The notes below the pieces were generated by a model, which had not been told where the DNA came from, did no database searches, and saw only the letters and a list, made by a program, of their open reading frames with translations. A stretch of DNA of 64,000 nucleotides from Mixophyes australis (Eukaryota; Chordata; Amphibia; Anura; Limnodynastidae), in contig JAVHZZ010000011.1 of the NCBI GenBank assembly GCA_036250195.1, positions 59,028,919 through 59,092,918 on the forward strand, in the 5' to 3' direction. This document shows, one piece after another, positions 21,828 through 35,069 of the stretch. The position numbers and the translations under genes are program-made. Position 1 is the first letter of the stretch. Every line of letters begins with the position of its first letter.

Positions 21828-23057
21828 GGGGCGTGGCCTAGCAGCCATTCTGACCAGACGCACAGGCGGGGAGCTCCTCACATATAGGGCAAATAACCCG
21901 ATAATTTGTGGCTTCTCTCCATTCTGGGGACCCCCTCTTGCTGAGCCCAACGGAGGGATCATCAATGCACACTTTTTATCCAGCCTAGCTGTCATCTGAC
22001 CCGCTGTCCCGACGGAGCTGGAGCCTTCCCGCTGGCACCCTCCCGCTGTCTGCACATCTTGGGACTGCCTACCAAACATCCCCCGGGTGACCCACGGAAG
22101 ACGTGCCTCGCGGAGATAGGGTCCTGCGATTGAGATCCTAGCGGGTGCCCCCAAATGGGTAGTCCCCGGTGGTGTAGAAAGCACGCTCGGTCTCGGGCTC
22201 TAGAGGCGCGAGAAGCGAGACCAACTGAATGAGCAGCGTGCATTTACACAAGACCCCCCAGGAGCTGATACCTGCAATCGAGTGGGGCTCTGTTCACCCG
22301 AGTAGACCGGAAGCTGTGGCTGCCATCACCTTCTTTTCCGGTGTCATCTTGCCTGAGTAGTATTTGGAGGATCCGCTAAGTGGCGCTGTTACCTCGATAT
22401 TTCCATCTGCGCTGATTGAATCAAGTCTGACAATCTGATTGGCCGATTAGGTTGCCTGCCTGGAACAGCGCTTGATCCCCATCTAGTGGCCACAGACTAC
22501 AACTGCAGATGGGGAAAGTGGTCTGAAATTGAAATTTAATAGAGCTGCACTTCTACCAGGGTGTAACAAGCAGCTTCCCAGCAGTCGTGTTGTGGCACTT
22601 GAAGGTACTTGGGTCTGACGGCTAGGATAGACTAGTTGTTAGAGCTGACTACACTTCAAGGATTCGTGGCCCGAATAGGGGACGAGAGGTCGGCGCTACA
22701 AGAGCCCAAATTATCGGCTAACCTAAGAGTCGTTGTCGTTGAGGATCAGCACCTTTGAAAGCAATCTCTTGCTGTCTGCTGGGATCACTGCCAGTCGGGA
22801 CCCGCAGATCATTAGTTACATTCGCCAACCTACACCTGCCAGGTTCTCAGCAACAACTACACGCAGATACCAGCGGCCATCAGTCACGGTAACAGAAAGA
22901 ATCTGAGATGACCTGTATGTGTGACCAACTGGATTCGACTTGCGTTTGTGTCACTCAGAAGATGTGAAACAGGTGGCTGCGTCCATCCAGAGCATTAACA
23001 AAAGGGCAAATAACTTTTTTATACTAGCAACACGATATCTCTCCTCCTACTTTAACC
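21828..23057 (+). promoter_or_regulatory. 5' UTR of the L1-like element
   Basis: About 1.2 kb upstream of ORF1 with no coding match. Full-length L1-type elements keep their internal promoter here. No specific promoter motif could be assigned. A minus-strand open frame (22184-21810) is probably chance. Confidence 0.5.
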
Positions 23058-23985
23058 ATGAGTAAGGCCACTTCAAAGATCAAAAGAGGACAGAATGCTG
23101 AAATCACCCAGCATTTCCCTAGACAAGACAAGCCGAGTGCAACGGGTCCCGCTTCACTAAGAAACCGGCCATCTCGAGACGAGGACATGGAGGAAGAAGA
23201 TGTTCCGGCAACAAAGGAGGATATCTCAGACATCCGCTTTCTCCTTGTTGATCTCAAACAATCCCTCACTGTAGAATTTCAGAAGACTGTGGGGGAGCTA
23301 AAAAAAAGACATTGCAGATCTGGGCCAGCGCACCAACACCTTGGAGCAATCCCAGACTCATTGTCAGTCCTTCCAAAGCGAAACTAATCGGGACTTGGAA
23401 TATCTTAGCAGGGAACTAGACTTTTTACGGGACAAGAATGAAGACCTAGAAAACCGAGAGAGAAGAAATAACCTCCGTATCCAGCACATCCCGTAGTCTA
23501 TTGATGCAGCTTCTTTAGAACCTTTCTTGCTCCGTTTATTTATTCACTTGGTCCCTTCCCTGGCTGACTCCCAGATTCAAATTGAGAGAGCGCACAGAGC
23601 CCTGAGAACTAAACCGAGGGACTTGGCCCCACCCAGATATGTAATCTTGAAACTTCTGTCATTTAAAGTCAAGGAGGAGGTCACAAGGAGTGCTAGGAAC
23701 TCTAACTTTATCTTTTTTGAAGGCTCCAAATTACAAATATTTCAGGACCTAGCCCCTTCCACAGTTGCCAAGAAGAGGGACCTTAAAGAAGTCACGAGCG
23801 CTCTGAGGGACCAAGGCTATAGGTACCGCTGGGGCTTCCCCTTTCGTCTGGTGGTGCTGCTAGAAGATTGCCAAGTGTCCATCAGAACTCTGGATGAGGG
23901 CCGGCATTTCCTACATCAACTTCAGACCCGTCCAGCTTCTCACCTATCTCCTGAGGATGAGGCTTCAAACTCACAACCTGCTTGA
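23058..23985 (+). pseudogene. L1-like ORF1 (RNA-binding protein) with frame breaks
   Basis: Begins MSKATSKIKRGQNAEI at 23058. After a frameshift near an A-run at about 23300 it continues through a charged heptad-like stretch (about 23390-23470, ending NRERRNNLRIQHIP) and a stop at about 23494. It resumes at 23527-23985 with LADSQIQIERAHRAL, PRYVILKLLSFKVKEEV, FFEGSKLQIFQDLAPSTVAK and FRLVVLLEDCQ. The order (N-terminal region, coiled coil, RRM-like domain, C-terminal domain) is that of L1 ORF1 proteins, which form trimers that coat the element RNA. At least two lesions break it. Confidence 0.85.
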
Positions 23986-24773
23986 CCACGATAATTGCCA
24001 TGCTCTAACGTATTGCTTCTCTTGCAGGTTATTGAACTCTAGGTTGAGCCCTAATGGATCCATGGTTTTTTGTTTTGTTTTTTCTTCTTTTTCTAAGTTA
24101 AGCTGCCCAACTGTAAGCTTTCTGTTCCACAGTTTGGGTCGTGACTAAATTTTGTTGCACTGGTTATCTTACAATTGCTGGCCCTGGTGTGGAAGGTCCT
24201 GAAGGAAAGGTTACATTGAGGGTGTATGATGACGGTAAAGCGTCGCTCAGCTCTTGCAATGTTTGGTAAAACAGCCTGACTCATTTGAGCATGTCAGGAA
24301 GTCTCCCTGGCCCTTCCATGCCGGAGCCCGCCTTATAGTAGTTTTAGCTAGTCACCCACTGATTAGCTAGTTTGTTATTGTTAATGTTTTTACATATATT
24401 TGACCCTTCTTTTTGAAATGTTACTTATGTTATTTTTGAATGCTCTGGACAGCGGTGGCTACCCCAGGCCTCCGCCACCCCCCTTCTCCATCTTAATACA
24501 TAGGGACTACTATAGTCAACACTAATTAAAGGATAGCTTTCTCTCATCCGTATTTAAAGCGGTTACAAGTCCCGAAACCGAGCCTCCCCTTCCTAGGGCT
24601 CTTAAATAGCAGCAGATCTCCCACTCCAGGGAATTTCTGACTGCTGTCCCCCTCCCCTCCCCAGCTTCCCTTTTTTTTTCTCCCCCGTTTTCTAACCTTC
24701 CTCTCCCTTCCCCCTTTTTTCGATATACTTGGCCTTTTATTCCTTTTTCCGTTAACTGTCATTTCTCATAAAA
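23986..24773 (+). other. L1-like inter-ORF region
   Basis: About 0.8 kb between ORF1 and ORF2 with no recognisable coding sequence, pyrimidine-rich towards its end. Longer than usual for L1 of mammals. Confidence 0.5.
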
Positions 24774-27700
24774 ATGCCCCTCAAGGTTTTATCATTGAAT
24801 GTTAAAGGGCTGAACACCTCTCAAAAGAGATCACTTTTGCACTCCTATATGTCAGGAAGTCAATGCTGATATTGTATGCTTGCAGGAAACTCACCTCAAG
24901 AGAGATCACCACTCCTCGCTGTCTTCCAGGAAATTCCCTACGGTCTACGACTCGAACTATACCTCCAAGCGGCATGGGGTGGCAATTATGATACGAAACT
25001 CCGTCCCACTCGTTATATCCAAGACAATTGCAGATAATGAAGGCCGTAATCTTATGTTGTTAGTTAAGATTGGTCCTATTCCGATAACATTAATGTCAAT
25101 TTATGCACCCAACACAGGACACTCCTCCTTTTTTCACTCTATATTCTGCATACTTCATTCCCAGCGCACTGGTAGGCTCCTGTTGGGAGGCGATTTCAAT
25201 ACAATACTCTCCCAAACCCTAGATCGGTCAACAGAGACACTTTCTAGAGCCCACACACCAGGCTCTAAACCCCTCAACAAACACATAGCAGAGGCAGGAC
25301 TGTTTGATTCATGGCGTGTCACTTTCCTCTCTGCAAGAAATTATACTTTTTACTCTCACCCCCACGATTCATATTCTAGAATAGATATGATTCTATGCTG
25401 TCCACAACGAATATCCTCATTAATGTCAGCAGATATCCACTCCAACCCTTGGTCGGACCATTCAGCAACCGAAGCGACCTTTGACCTTGCCTCCACTGGA
25501 GGAATGGGGACTACCTGGAAACTGAACGGAGCCCTGTTTAGGCTCCCCCATTTTCAAAACTTGCTGAATGGTAAATTGGAGGAATACTTTGAGACTAATT
25601 CTACAGAGGATGTAAGCCTTTCCACTACGTGTGAGGCGCAAAAAGACGGAAAAGAGCCTCCGTTGGGTGGGTCAAAGGTTCTATGAAAAAAGTAACAAAG
25701 CAGATTCACTACTAGCAAATAGCCTTGAAGCTAAAAGGACATCTCAATTAACGTAATACGGAACGTAAGAGGCAATTTGTCCTACGATATCCGAGATATT
25801 AACAGAACCTTTCACTCTTTCTACGAGGCACTTTACAACCTACCTGCCCAGGGGGATGCTGACTCGCACAAAACGAATATAACCAATTATTTGAGCTCTT
25901 GTAACCTCCCGACTTTAAGCCGGGCTAAAGCTGAGAAATTGTCTGAGGAAATTACCGAGGAAGAGGTCAAATTCGCCCTTAGATCACAGAAGCCTTCTAA
26001 GGCTCCAGGCCCAGACGGTTTCACTATGGCTTATTATAAAACTTTTGCACCTAAGTTACTTCCCAAACTCACTGCCCTATTCAATGCAATATTACATGGC
26101 GACTCTTTTTACCCTGCCTTTACCTCATCCACTATTATAGTTATACCCAAACCAGACAAGGACCACACCAATTGTGCATATTACCATCCAATTTCCCTCC
26201 TTAACACAGATATCAAACTCTTCGCCAAAATTTTAGCTAACAGAATAAACGGAGTCCTGGCTGATCTCATAGACCCCGATCAGGTGGGTTTTATCCCTAA
26301 CAGACAGGCCCTTGATAATACACGTAGAGTAATAGACTTAATCCATCATGTTAACACAAATAAACTTCTCTCGCTACTTCTGGCCTTGGACGCAGAGAAA
26401 GCATTTGATAGGGTAGCTTGGCCCTTCATGTTTTCAGTGTTAGAGGCATTTGGTCTCCGTGGCCATTACTTACAAGCTATATTAGCTTTGTACACGAACC
26501 CCACCTCTTGGGTCATGACCAATGGCCAGGTCTCTAGTATTATCTAGCTACATAACGGCACGAGGCAAGGCTGCCTGCTATCCCCACTATTGTTCGCTCT
26601 CTGTATCGAACCCCTGGCAGCCAAAATACGTCTTAATCCAGACATCTCAGGTATTTCTTTTTGCAGATGATATCTTGCTTACTTTGACTAATCCAACTGT
26701 TTCACTCCCGAACTTAATGTTAGAACTCGCACATTTTGGTAAGCTTTCAGGTTACAAAATTAATGACTCTAAATCCGAAGCGCTCCCCCTTCATATTCCA
26801 CATAAAACTAAAGAAGCTTTACAATTATCTTATAATTTCCAGTGGCGTCCTCACGCGATTAGATACCTCGGGATAAATATCACCAAGCATTTTTCGGGCC
26901 TATATAAAGCTAACTATGTGCCATTATTAACAGCCATTCAACATGATTTAACTAGATGGGAACCTATATACATTTCCTGGGTGGGTAGAATTCAAGTTAT
27001 CAAAATGAACATCCTCCCTCGCTTTCTGTACTTATTCCAGACGCTCCCAGTGCCAATTCCCCGGAAAACTCTGATAACCCTCCAATCGACATGCAACCAT
27101 TTTATCTGGCAGGGGAAGAAACCCAGACTAAGTAGGTCCTTGCTGGCTAAACCCAAAGAGGCTGGAGGCCTTGGAATACCATTACTGTATGAATACCACT
27201 TGGCCACGCAATTGAGCAACGTAATCTCTTGGCATCTTAACCGGGGTCTTAAAAAATGGGTGGACATAAAAAATGCTCTGACCCCAGAAGTACCTGTACA
27301 TCACTTAGCTTGGCTTCCTAAATCCTGTTGACCTGCTTTGGTGTACTTATGCCCATCAATTTCTTCGACTCTGAATTTATGGGACTCGGCTAACAAAAGT
27401 TACAGCTTAGCCCCTTACCTGTCGCCCTTGACTCCTATATGGACTCACGCATTATTTCCACCAGGGAGATCAGCTGTAATCTCCGGGTGGTGGCGCAGAC
27501 ACAAGATTGACATATTAAAGGGGAAACCGCCCCAGCCTCATTTGAAGAAATTTGAAATAAATGTCACCCCCCTCCCCCGGTTCATTTTCAATACTTTGTA
27601 ATTTCATACAGTCACAAACCCGCTCCACCCGACTCCGTAGCATATCTCAATTCAAACAACACTGTATATACTCCGCAGGCCGTAGAGGCAATATTTCAAT

Positions 27701-28362
27701 CTTATACCGCACACTCACAACTTCACCTGACCAAATCCTTGAGCCCCACGAAGAGGCATGGAAGCGGGATCTGGGGGGTATCTATGGACAGCGGGGAGTG
27801 GTCTACTATTCGTACAAGAACAGCGAAGGTCTCCATTAATGCAGGTATACAAGAAAATTGTTATAAAATCTACACACGTTGGTATCTGGTCCCAGAGAGG
27901 TTGCATCGGATGTATCCATCGGTTTCAGATAGATGTTGGCGCCTTTGCGGGGCCAAGGGTACTTTTTTGCATATTTGGTGGGAATGTCCTGTCATCCAAA
28001 CATTTTGGAACCTCACTTTAGCTATAGCCCGAAAAGCATCTGGTATTAAAGTTGCTAAGAAGCCTGCTCAGATTTTATTTAACCAACCTATCCCCGATAT
28101 AAGCAGAGCCGAAAACTGCTTAATCGCACATATCTACCAAGCTTCTAAGTTACTTATAGCAAGAGCTTGGAAACAACCCACTGCACCATCTAAAGCAGAG
28201 CTGCTTAACCGCATCTGTTTCATTTCCTATATGGAACATATTTCTGCCTTGTTGAACGACACTGTACCGAAATTTAAGGAAGTATGGACACCATGGTTTA
28301 ATTGGCAACAGTACTCTATCCCGGTAACGCCTGACTCCCCCCCCCCCCTTTTTTCCCCTTAA
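24774..28362 (+). pseudogene. L1-like ORF2: endonuclease and reverse transcriptase
   Basis: Starts at ATG 24774 with MPLKVLSLNVKGLNTSQK, the APE-type endonuclease opening. The endonuclease continues at 24880-25686 (LQETHLKRD, LLLGGDFNTILS, RIDMILCC, PWSDHSAT; the catalytic Asn, Asp and His blocks are visible). RT follows at 25777-26547 (KPSKAPGPDGFTMAYYK, QVGFIPNRQ, LDAEKAFDRVAW) and 26522-27331 ([12 protein letters not shown], the F-A-D-D active site). The C-terminal part at 27739-28362 holds CWRLCGAKGTFLHIWWECP, the CCHC zinc segment of L1 ORF2. Frameshifts near 24860, 25690, 26540, 27331 and 27600 inactivate it. The enzyme nicks target DNA and primes reverse transcription there. Confidence 0.9.
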
Positions 28363-28585
28363 CCTTCTCTCAAATTTAAGTATTATAAAACCACCGCTAC
28401 TCTGTGGATGTTTCTTGTTTTATGTTATTTTTTTCGATTCAACTATTTATAGCTCTTTGGTGACGTCTCTGCCATTTTCACCATTGTTAAAATGCCTTTG
28501 TTTTTGTTTTGGCTGTTTCTTATCAAAGTATAATCTGAATGTGTTTATTTACATGTTTATGTGGTTTCAAAAAATAAAATAAAAA
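28363..28585 (+). other. 3' UTR of the L1-like element with first A-rich tail
   Basis: Non-coding sequence after the ORF2 stop. It ends with AAAAAATAAAATAAAAATG at about 28567-28586, which looks like the element's own polyadenylation signal and tail. Confidence 0.6.
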
Positions 28586-28799
28586 TGAATGTCATGTTGG
28601 TGTGCGACCTGGCGATTCTTTTTATTGAGGTGGTCATTTGAGGCAGCTCCGCATGTATACAGTGTAGAATAAATAAACATTGTGCACGCGGCGCTTCCTT
28701 GAATGACCACATTGGTGGGAGGAGTGGCCGGGTTGCACTTTGGCATGATGTTGTTTTTAAACGCTGGACTGTTCATTAGCTGAAAAAAAAATAAAGAAG
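28586..28799 (+). other. Possible 3'-transduced segment
   Basis: About 200 bp of unrelated sequence between the first A-rich tail and a second one (TGAAAAAAAAATAAAG), still inside the 16-bp target duplication. It includes AATAAATAAACA near 28667. This is the pattern left when LINE transcription reads through its own signal and carries downstream DNA to the new site. A later insertion into the tail is an alternative. Confidence 0.55.
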
Positions 28800-28815
28800 A
28801 AAAATCACCTTTGCC

Positions 28816-30357
28816 AAAATCTTTCTGTCGGTATTGAGAAGGGCTATGGGGCGCCAGTTCTCAATACGCGACTGGTCCTTCCCTTTGGACAGCAAAATAA
28901 GTGCTGAAACCCTCATGGAGAGGTAATAAGCCTCTCTCGAGGCTCTCATTAAAGACCTCCACGAGGCGCGGAGCCAGAATGTCCGCAAAGATCTTAAAGA
29001 ACTCGGAGGTTAAACCATCTGGGCCTGGAGATTTCTTTTTAGACAACTCATTTATGGCCATTCTGACTTCATTCACCGTTATCTCGCTGCCCAAAGACTG
29101 AAATGAACTGCTGAGATCCTCAAGACCAGGTATCTCCCTTAGGAAAAGGTCCATCTTCTATCTGATTTCTTGTCTGAGAAATCACTAGACAGAGTAGAAA
29201 GACTGCACAACATCAAGGATGCTCTCCTTATCCTCCCTGAGAACACCCTCCGCATTGTACAGGCCTCTCATCTCTTTCATATCTAACGATTTCCTGCAGT
29301 TAAGCTAAGGTTCGGGCGAGTGGTACTTCCCGTAATCCCTCTCCAGAACCAAGGAAGCATACCGGTCATATTGTATCTCCCTCATCCGAGCCTTCACTCA
29401 GGAGATTTCCCCCCCATCTCCCTGTTCAGAGATCAGGAATCCAAGTTTCCTTCTTAATGCTGAATAGGTATTTTCTCTTAGCAAGTTATTTCTAGCTACC
29501 AGGTCTTGGAAGAAACTCCGGGTCCTCTTTTTAAATATCTCCCACTACTCTGACTTACTCCACCCTGTCTCCAAAAGCGTCACTTGGGATTCAAAGAAGT
29601 TCCTCTAGGAGCTTAGAGTTCAGGTGCCAAAGGCCCCTACCATTCTGAAGAGTCTCTGAGACATTCAAGGATACACGTAAACGTGATTAGAGAACTCTAC
29701 CAGCTTCAGCTCTGGAGCCAAGGTTTTTGAGCTCTCCTTAACAAAAAACCTATCTATCCTAGATCTCCAGCTACCTCTATAATAAGTGAAACCCGTTAGG
29801 TCAGGGAAATGGCGAACATGCACATCCACCAGACCCGCCTGCCTCGTCATACTAACTAGAAAAATAGACTCATATCCCAGAGAAGCCTTCAACCTTTCCT
29901 GTCTTTGGTCCTAATAATAGTGTTAAAGTCACCACCAAAGACTATCTGCTGTGCCGAAAAAAGATATGGCTTTATCTCCCTGAAAAGACACTTCCTTTCC
30001 CATTTGGTTTGAGGACCATAGATGTTGATCAATCTCAGGTCGTGTCCTCTCAGGTTGACATCCAAAATCATACATCTGCCTGCTTGAAGCTCTATAACTC
30101 ATTGGACAGTTATCATGTTGGTATAAGGGACCACCACCCCACCGTACGACTCGGCCGCAAGAGACCAGTATGAAGGCCCACGCCTCCATTCTCTCTTACC
30201 TTTATGTAGGTTAGCAAGCCGACCTATTCTGGTCTGTTGCAAAAATAAAAAATCTGCCTCAACTGTGCTGAAAAACCTCAAAGGCCATGTAACGAGCTCG
30301 TTCGGACAGAATGGATGCCACATTAATGGTGGCAAACCTTATGGGCTGGGTAGCCAT
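28816..30357 (-). pseudogene. LINE A ORF2: endonuclease and RT N-terminal part
   Basis: ORF2 begins at an ATG at 30357, 30 nt after the ORF1 stop, with a Tx1-type endonuclease opening (ATQPIRFATINVASIL, then ADFLFLQQTRIG). Later blocks are LINIYGPQTKWERK and GGDFNTIIRT (30071-29889), and FTYYRGSWRSRIDRFFV (29892-29665). RT N-terminal blocks at 29154-28776 include KKSPGPDGLTSEFFKIF, RVSALILLSKGKD and NWRPIALLNTDRKILAKV, where the L1-like element interrupts. Many stops and frameshifts are present. Collinear with LINE B 42298-40800. Confidence 0.85.
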
Positions 30358-30386
30358 CCTTCTGAGTTATACAAGTAGGACCCAGA

Positions 30387-30974
30387 TTACTTCTTCTTTG
30401 CCTGTCTTGTGGAGTCCTCTTCTGATGAACCCCATTCTCTTACGCCCGAAGGGACATTCTCACTGTCAGAGAGGTAAATTTCCACATCCTCCTCTCCAGA
30501 AGACTCAAAAACATAAGCCATCTTACTTCTTGTTATTTTACATATTACTGACTCTGAATAAGATGCCTTCGCCACATCCATAGAAGATATTGCCCTGTTT
30601 ACCTCTAAATTACCTAAGGGGATAGGGACTAAAGGATCCGAAGGACCTGGATCTACAGGGACAGAAAGGGGGTTGGCTAATGGGGAAGGAGTTAGGGCTG
30701 TGAATTGAATTTTCTCAGGGGCAGAGGTAATAACTGTGGCGACCAAAGAAGGAGGAAATATCAGAGAAGGGGGCATGGGGGGAAAGACTGAGGAGCTAAC
30801 TCTTCCACAATTAGTGGATTAACCTTAAAACTTGCAGAGGGCTTCAAGAAATGTTTACCCACCAGAGAATCCACTTAGTTGTTTTTACATTTGTCCTTTG
30901 GTCTAAGTACCAAACTCCCATACACCTGCCTCACAACATCCCCTTCCGCTTCCTCATCGCTTGAAAGAACAAGG
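30387..30974 (-). pseudogene. LINE A ORF1, C-terminal part
   Basis: Minus-strand frame 30776-30387 ends with an acidic, serine-rich tail containing SSGEEDVEIYLSDSEN and EWGSSEEDSTRQAKKK. LINE B ORF1 ends the same way (KRWGSSDEDSTKQVKRK). It is proline-rich upstream. The ORF is interrupted at 30975 by a MITE and continues at 36003. Confidence 0.75.
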
Positions 30975-31427
30975 GGACTGATTCATTAAGGATCTTTTTT
31001 TTGCATCAATATTTTTATTCAAGATTTTCAAAAGTATATGGGGTACAGAAAAAAAAAAGGGGGGGGGGGAGAAGAAAGTACATACAGAGGGAAACACACA
31101 AGGATTCCCCGCGCAGGGGGAAGGGGATCACTCAGTTAAGATAGTCACACAATATCGACAATATACAATTCCAGATAAAGAAATACATTAAGACATGTTA
31201 GCCTTCATTATGACTGTCTGAAGATGCCTCCACTCTGGGAAGAGTACCAGGGGATGGGAGCTGATCAGTGGACTGGGGGGATTCTATGAGGACTGCTGGT
31301 GAGTGAATTATTGGGTAATGAGGGATATCCTGGGGAGCCCCGCCACCTAAACCACCTCATGATGGGAGCTGATGCAGATGAGGAATAGGGCATATCTGTT
31401 GTTTCCATCTCAAAGCTATACTGTATC

Positions 31428-34400
31428 TTAGAAATGATTCGGGTAATGGTAGGGGGGACGTGGGACTTCCAGTTTAGCAGCTATCAATATGTGGCCCAAT
31501 AGGTAGCGGTCCTGCTTTGGAATGGATGTTGGGTAAATATGAAGAAGAGCTAGGACTGAATCTGGAGCAACAGTGGTCTCTAAGACAGTTGAGATCAAAG
31601 CAAATACCTCGCTCCACAGCGGCTGGAGCACCGGACATGTCCAGAAGACATGAAAGATATCTGCTATTTGGGCACATTGCCGACAGCAAAATTTTGATTG
31701 ACCTGGCCAGAACCTGTGCAACCGCTCCGAAGTAAGGTACAACCGATTGATAAGTTTAACCTGCATCTCTGTGTGTGGTTAATGCATTTAGACATGCGAT
31801 GGGAGGTAACAAATTCTTTTCCACTGTTGCTCGGTGAGAGTTAGATTCACATCCGTTTCCCATTGGGTTTGTGCAGGAGTTTTGGTTGAGGGGATCAGGG
31901 AGTAAATGTAGTGATACCAGAAAGCTATTCCACCTCTACTACCACTCTTCGTCAGTCTATCCAAGACAGACGATGGGAGCGAAATGAGGGAATGGGGGGG
32001 TCTTAGAGACCGATCCGACCCAGTGTCTGATTTGAAAGTACCTGAGGCTGACAAGCTATAACGATTCTGAAGATGAGAAAAGCGAAGAAAGAGGCCTTGG
32101 GCAAACAAGTCTGACAGGGAAGAGATCCCTCTATCTTTCCAAATGACCAGATTTAAATCTGAGATGAGCTGACATACAGTCTGGAGGGAGAGATTGCGAG
32201 ATGGAAGTGCAAAATTGGTATGCATCCCAATGATCCTATCCCACACCTGCATGGCACCCGAGATGGACCGTAGCCTGTATACAACAGATGGGCGGGCAGA
32301 CCTGGGTGTCCAGAGAAGGTCTAGTAACGGGTAAATAGGACACAAGGCTCTCTCCAAATCTACCCATGACTTTGAGGAGTGAGGGAGCACCCAATCCCAC
32401 AGGTGGCTCAGTATGCAGGCCTCTTGGTAGTAAGTTAAATTAGGAAGCATCAATCCCCCACATTGTTTAGATAAGGCTATGCGTCTATGGGAAAGGAGGG
32501 GGTGTTTCTTTCGCCACACATATGACATCATTAACGCATGGAAGCGGGCCATCAACCGTTTAGGTACGATGTATGGAATAGTGCGAAAAATATACATTAG
32601 TTTAGGTAATAACATCATTTTGCAGACAGATATGCGACCCAGCCAGGAGACCTCGAAGTTAAGCCAATTCTTGGTTAGAAAGGAGAGATGCAAAAAAATT
32701 GGAGTGAAGTTGATTTCAAATACTGTGGACAAGGTAGGGGGAATATGTATACCCAAATATGGCAAAGAATCTTTCACCCAGACAAACGGAAATTTATTTT
32801 GCAAAGACGATCGTAAAGATTGCGGTATATTAATAGGTAGACCCTCAGATTTAGTAATATTCAGTTTATAAAACGAGGCCGGACTATTATCGTCCAGGAT
32901 GCATTTCAAGGCTGACAACGAGATGTCCAGACTGGTAACAAATAGGAACACATCATCTGCAAATAAACATAATTTGTGTGTATGGGAATGAAAAGTAATG
33001 CCTGGGAAATGAGAAGCCTGTCTAATTGTATGCGCCAAGGGTTCTATGGCCATGACAAACATCAGGGGAGAAAGGGGACACCCCTGCCTTGTTCCATTAG
33101 TAATATGGAAGGGGGAAGATAGGAAACCATTACTAAATACTCTCGCAGAAGGTCCCTGATATAGAGCCAATATGGAATGTAAGATGTTACCCTGAATACC
33201 AAATTTAAGTAAAACTTCCTTCATGTAGAGCCAATGAAGCCTATCAAACGCTTTCTCTGCATCAAGGGAAAGCATAACACGCTCCACTCCGGTCCCTGAC
33301 AAAAGATCTACCACATCTAGAATGCGCCACGTATTATCTGATGTCTGACGGCCTAATATGAAGCCCACCTGGTCTGGGTGGATCAGCTAAGGTAACAAGG
33401 GGTTCAGACGATCAGCTATCAACCTAGCATAGATTTTTAGGTCGGTATTAAGTAACGCTATGGGTCTATAGTTCTTACAGTGGGAGTGATCTTTACCAGG
33501 TTTGGGGATCGTTATTATTTGCGCTTCTAACATCTCAACAGGGAAGCTACCCCCCCATCAAAACATTATTATAGAGATTGGTAAGAAGCGGGGCCAGCTC
33601 CGATTGAAATGTAGTATAAAATGCATTCAAGAAGCCATCCGGACCAGGGGTCTTGTCCCCAGGGAGGCGCTTGATAACCTCTTCAACCTCTCGCTGAGAC
33701 CAAGGGCAGTTAATCAGCTCCAAACTATCAGGATCCAGTTAAGGGAGATTCAGGTGGTGAAGGAAGTTAGATATGGACAGTTTTGATGGCTGTACCATGT
33801 CTTTGTCATCTCGTAGATTATAGAGCTTAGCATAATATTTAGCAAATTGATTTGCTATATCAGAGGGGTTGTGGATCTTATTGCCACTTAAATCCTGAAG
33901 AGTTTTTATTCGATTTCTAGCTTGCTTACCTCTTAGTTTGCGGGCCAAAAGCCAACTAGCTCTGTTACCCGTAGAGTAAAATTTCTGCCGCAATTTAGTA
34001 AGGGCTGATTTCATACGAGATATAAAAAGTGTATTAAGCTGTTTTCAAACTTCATTTATTTCTTTTTGGAGGGCTTTAGAAGGGAGTGTCTGGTTCTATG
34101 ATTCTAGAGTGGATTCAAGCGAATGTTGGCGAGAGAGATATTGCTTTTTCAAGCGTGTACCTATTTGAATGGCTGAGCCACGCAAGACTGCTTTCAATGC
34201 ACACCAATGGGTAGAAAGATATGTATCCTCTAGGTTATTCACCTGCATGTATTGTGTCAATGCCTCTTACAGACCGAGCCTGGCCTCCAGGGAAGTAATT
34301 AAATAGGCCAGCATCCGCCACGGCCTTGGGGGGGTTTAAGTAAGATTTAAATTCCAGGTCCACTCTATCGGGGCATGGTCTTACCATGTAATGGGGAGGA

Positions 34401-35069
34401 TATTAGCTGTATTAGTGTGTTGTAGTATCCATTTGTCCGTCAGAACCATATCTATTCTAGAATATGTGTTGTGTACACCAGAATGATAGGTATAATCCCG
34501 TACATTTGGAGATTGGACCCGCCAGACATCATAGGGATCATATTCCGCTAATAACTTACGAAAAGCTGTTGAGGGGCATAGAGTAGGATCTGGGCCTGAC
34601 GATCTTAGTGGCCTAGACTTGTCTATTTTGGAATCTAGAGTCAGATTAAAGTCTCCCACCAGGACCAGGTGGCCTCTACGTACTTTCTGTATCTCCTCAC
34701 ATAATGACTTAAGGAAAGGGATTTGGCGGGAACTAGAAGCGTATAAGGAGACTAAGGTCACATGTTTATCCTCTAGAAGTCCAACCAGAATTATAAAATC
34801 GGCCAGATTTATCCTCTATTTTTAACTGTAAATTAAAAGCATACACGAGCACTGAACAGCACAGCCACGCCATTGCTTTTGAATGGACCATTAGCAAAGA
34901 ATCTCAAGGGATATCTTGGGTCTCTAAGTTGGGGAGGGGCCCGGGACGAGAAATGTGTTTCTTGCAAGGCTAGAACATCTGCTCTATGTTTATGGAATGT
35001 AGTGAGCGCCAAACGACATTTATTTGGGGAGTTAAGTCCCTTAACATTCAGGGAGTAGAACTGAGCCAT
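31428..35069 (-). pseudogene. LINE C ORF2: endonuclease and reverse transcriptase
   Basis: Starts at ATG 35069 with MAQFYSLNVKGLNSPNKCR. Endonuclease blocks are LALQETHFSSRAP, GHLVLVGDFNLTLDS (34761-34381) and YTYHSGVHNTYSRIDMVL. RT runs from about 33740 in broken frames into a 526-codon open frame (33368-31788). That frame has MGFILGRQTSD, LSLDAEKAFDRLHW, NGTRQGCPLSPLMFV and LCLFADDVFLFV, an intact F-A-D-D active site. The C-terminal frame 31766-31428 has the zinc segment CRQCAQIADIFHVFWTC. Stops lie between the endonuclease and RT and just before 33368. It is closely similar in layout to the L1-like element at 21828. Confidence 0.9.

Larger units (their letters stand above)
21828..28799 (+). 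mobile_element. L1-like LINE inserted in LINE A
   Basis: A plus-strand non-LTR element flanked by a perfect 16-bp duplication AAAAATCACCTTTGCC (21812-21827 and 28800-28815). It starts GGGGCGTGGCCTAGC, like the 5' ends of full-length L1-type elements. It has ORF1 and ORF2 remnants and ends with A-rich tails near 28583 and 28799. The duplicated site is LINE A RT coding sequence, which reads continuously across the gap. Frameshifts in both ORFs show it is inactive. It appears full length, about 7 kb including an extra 3' segment. Confidence 0.93.
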
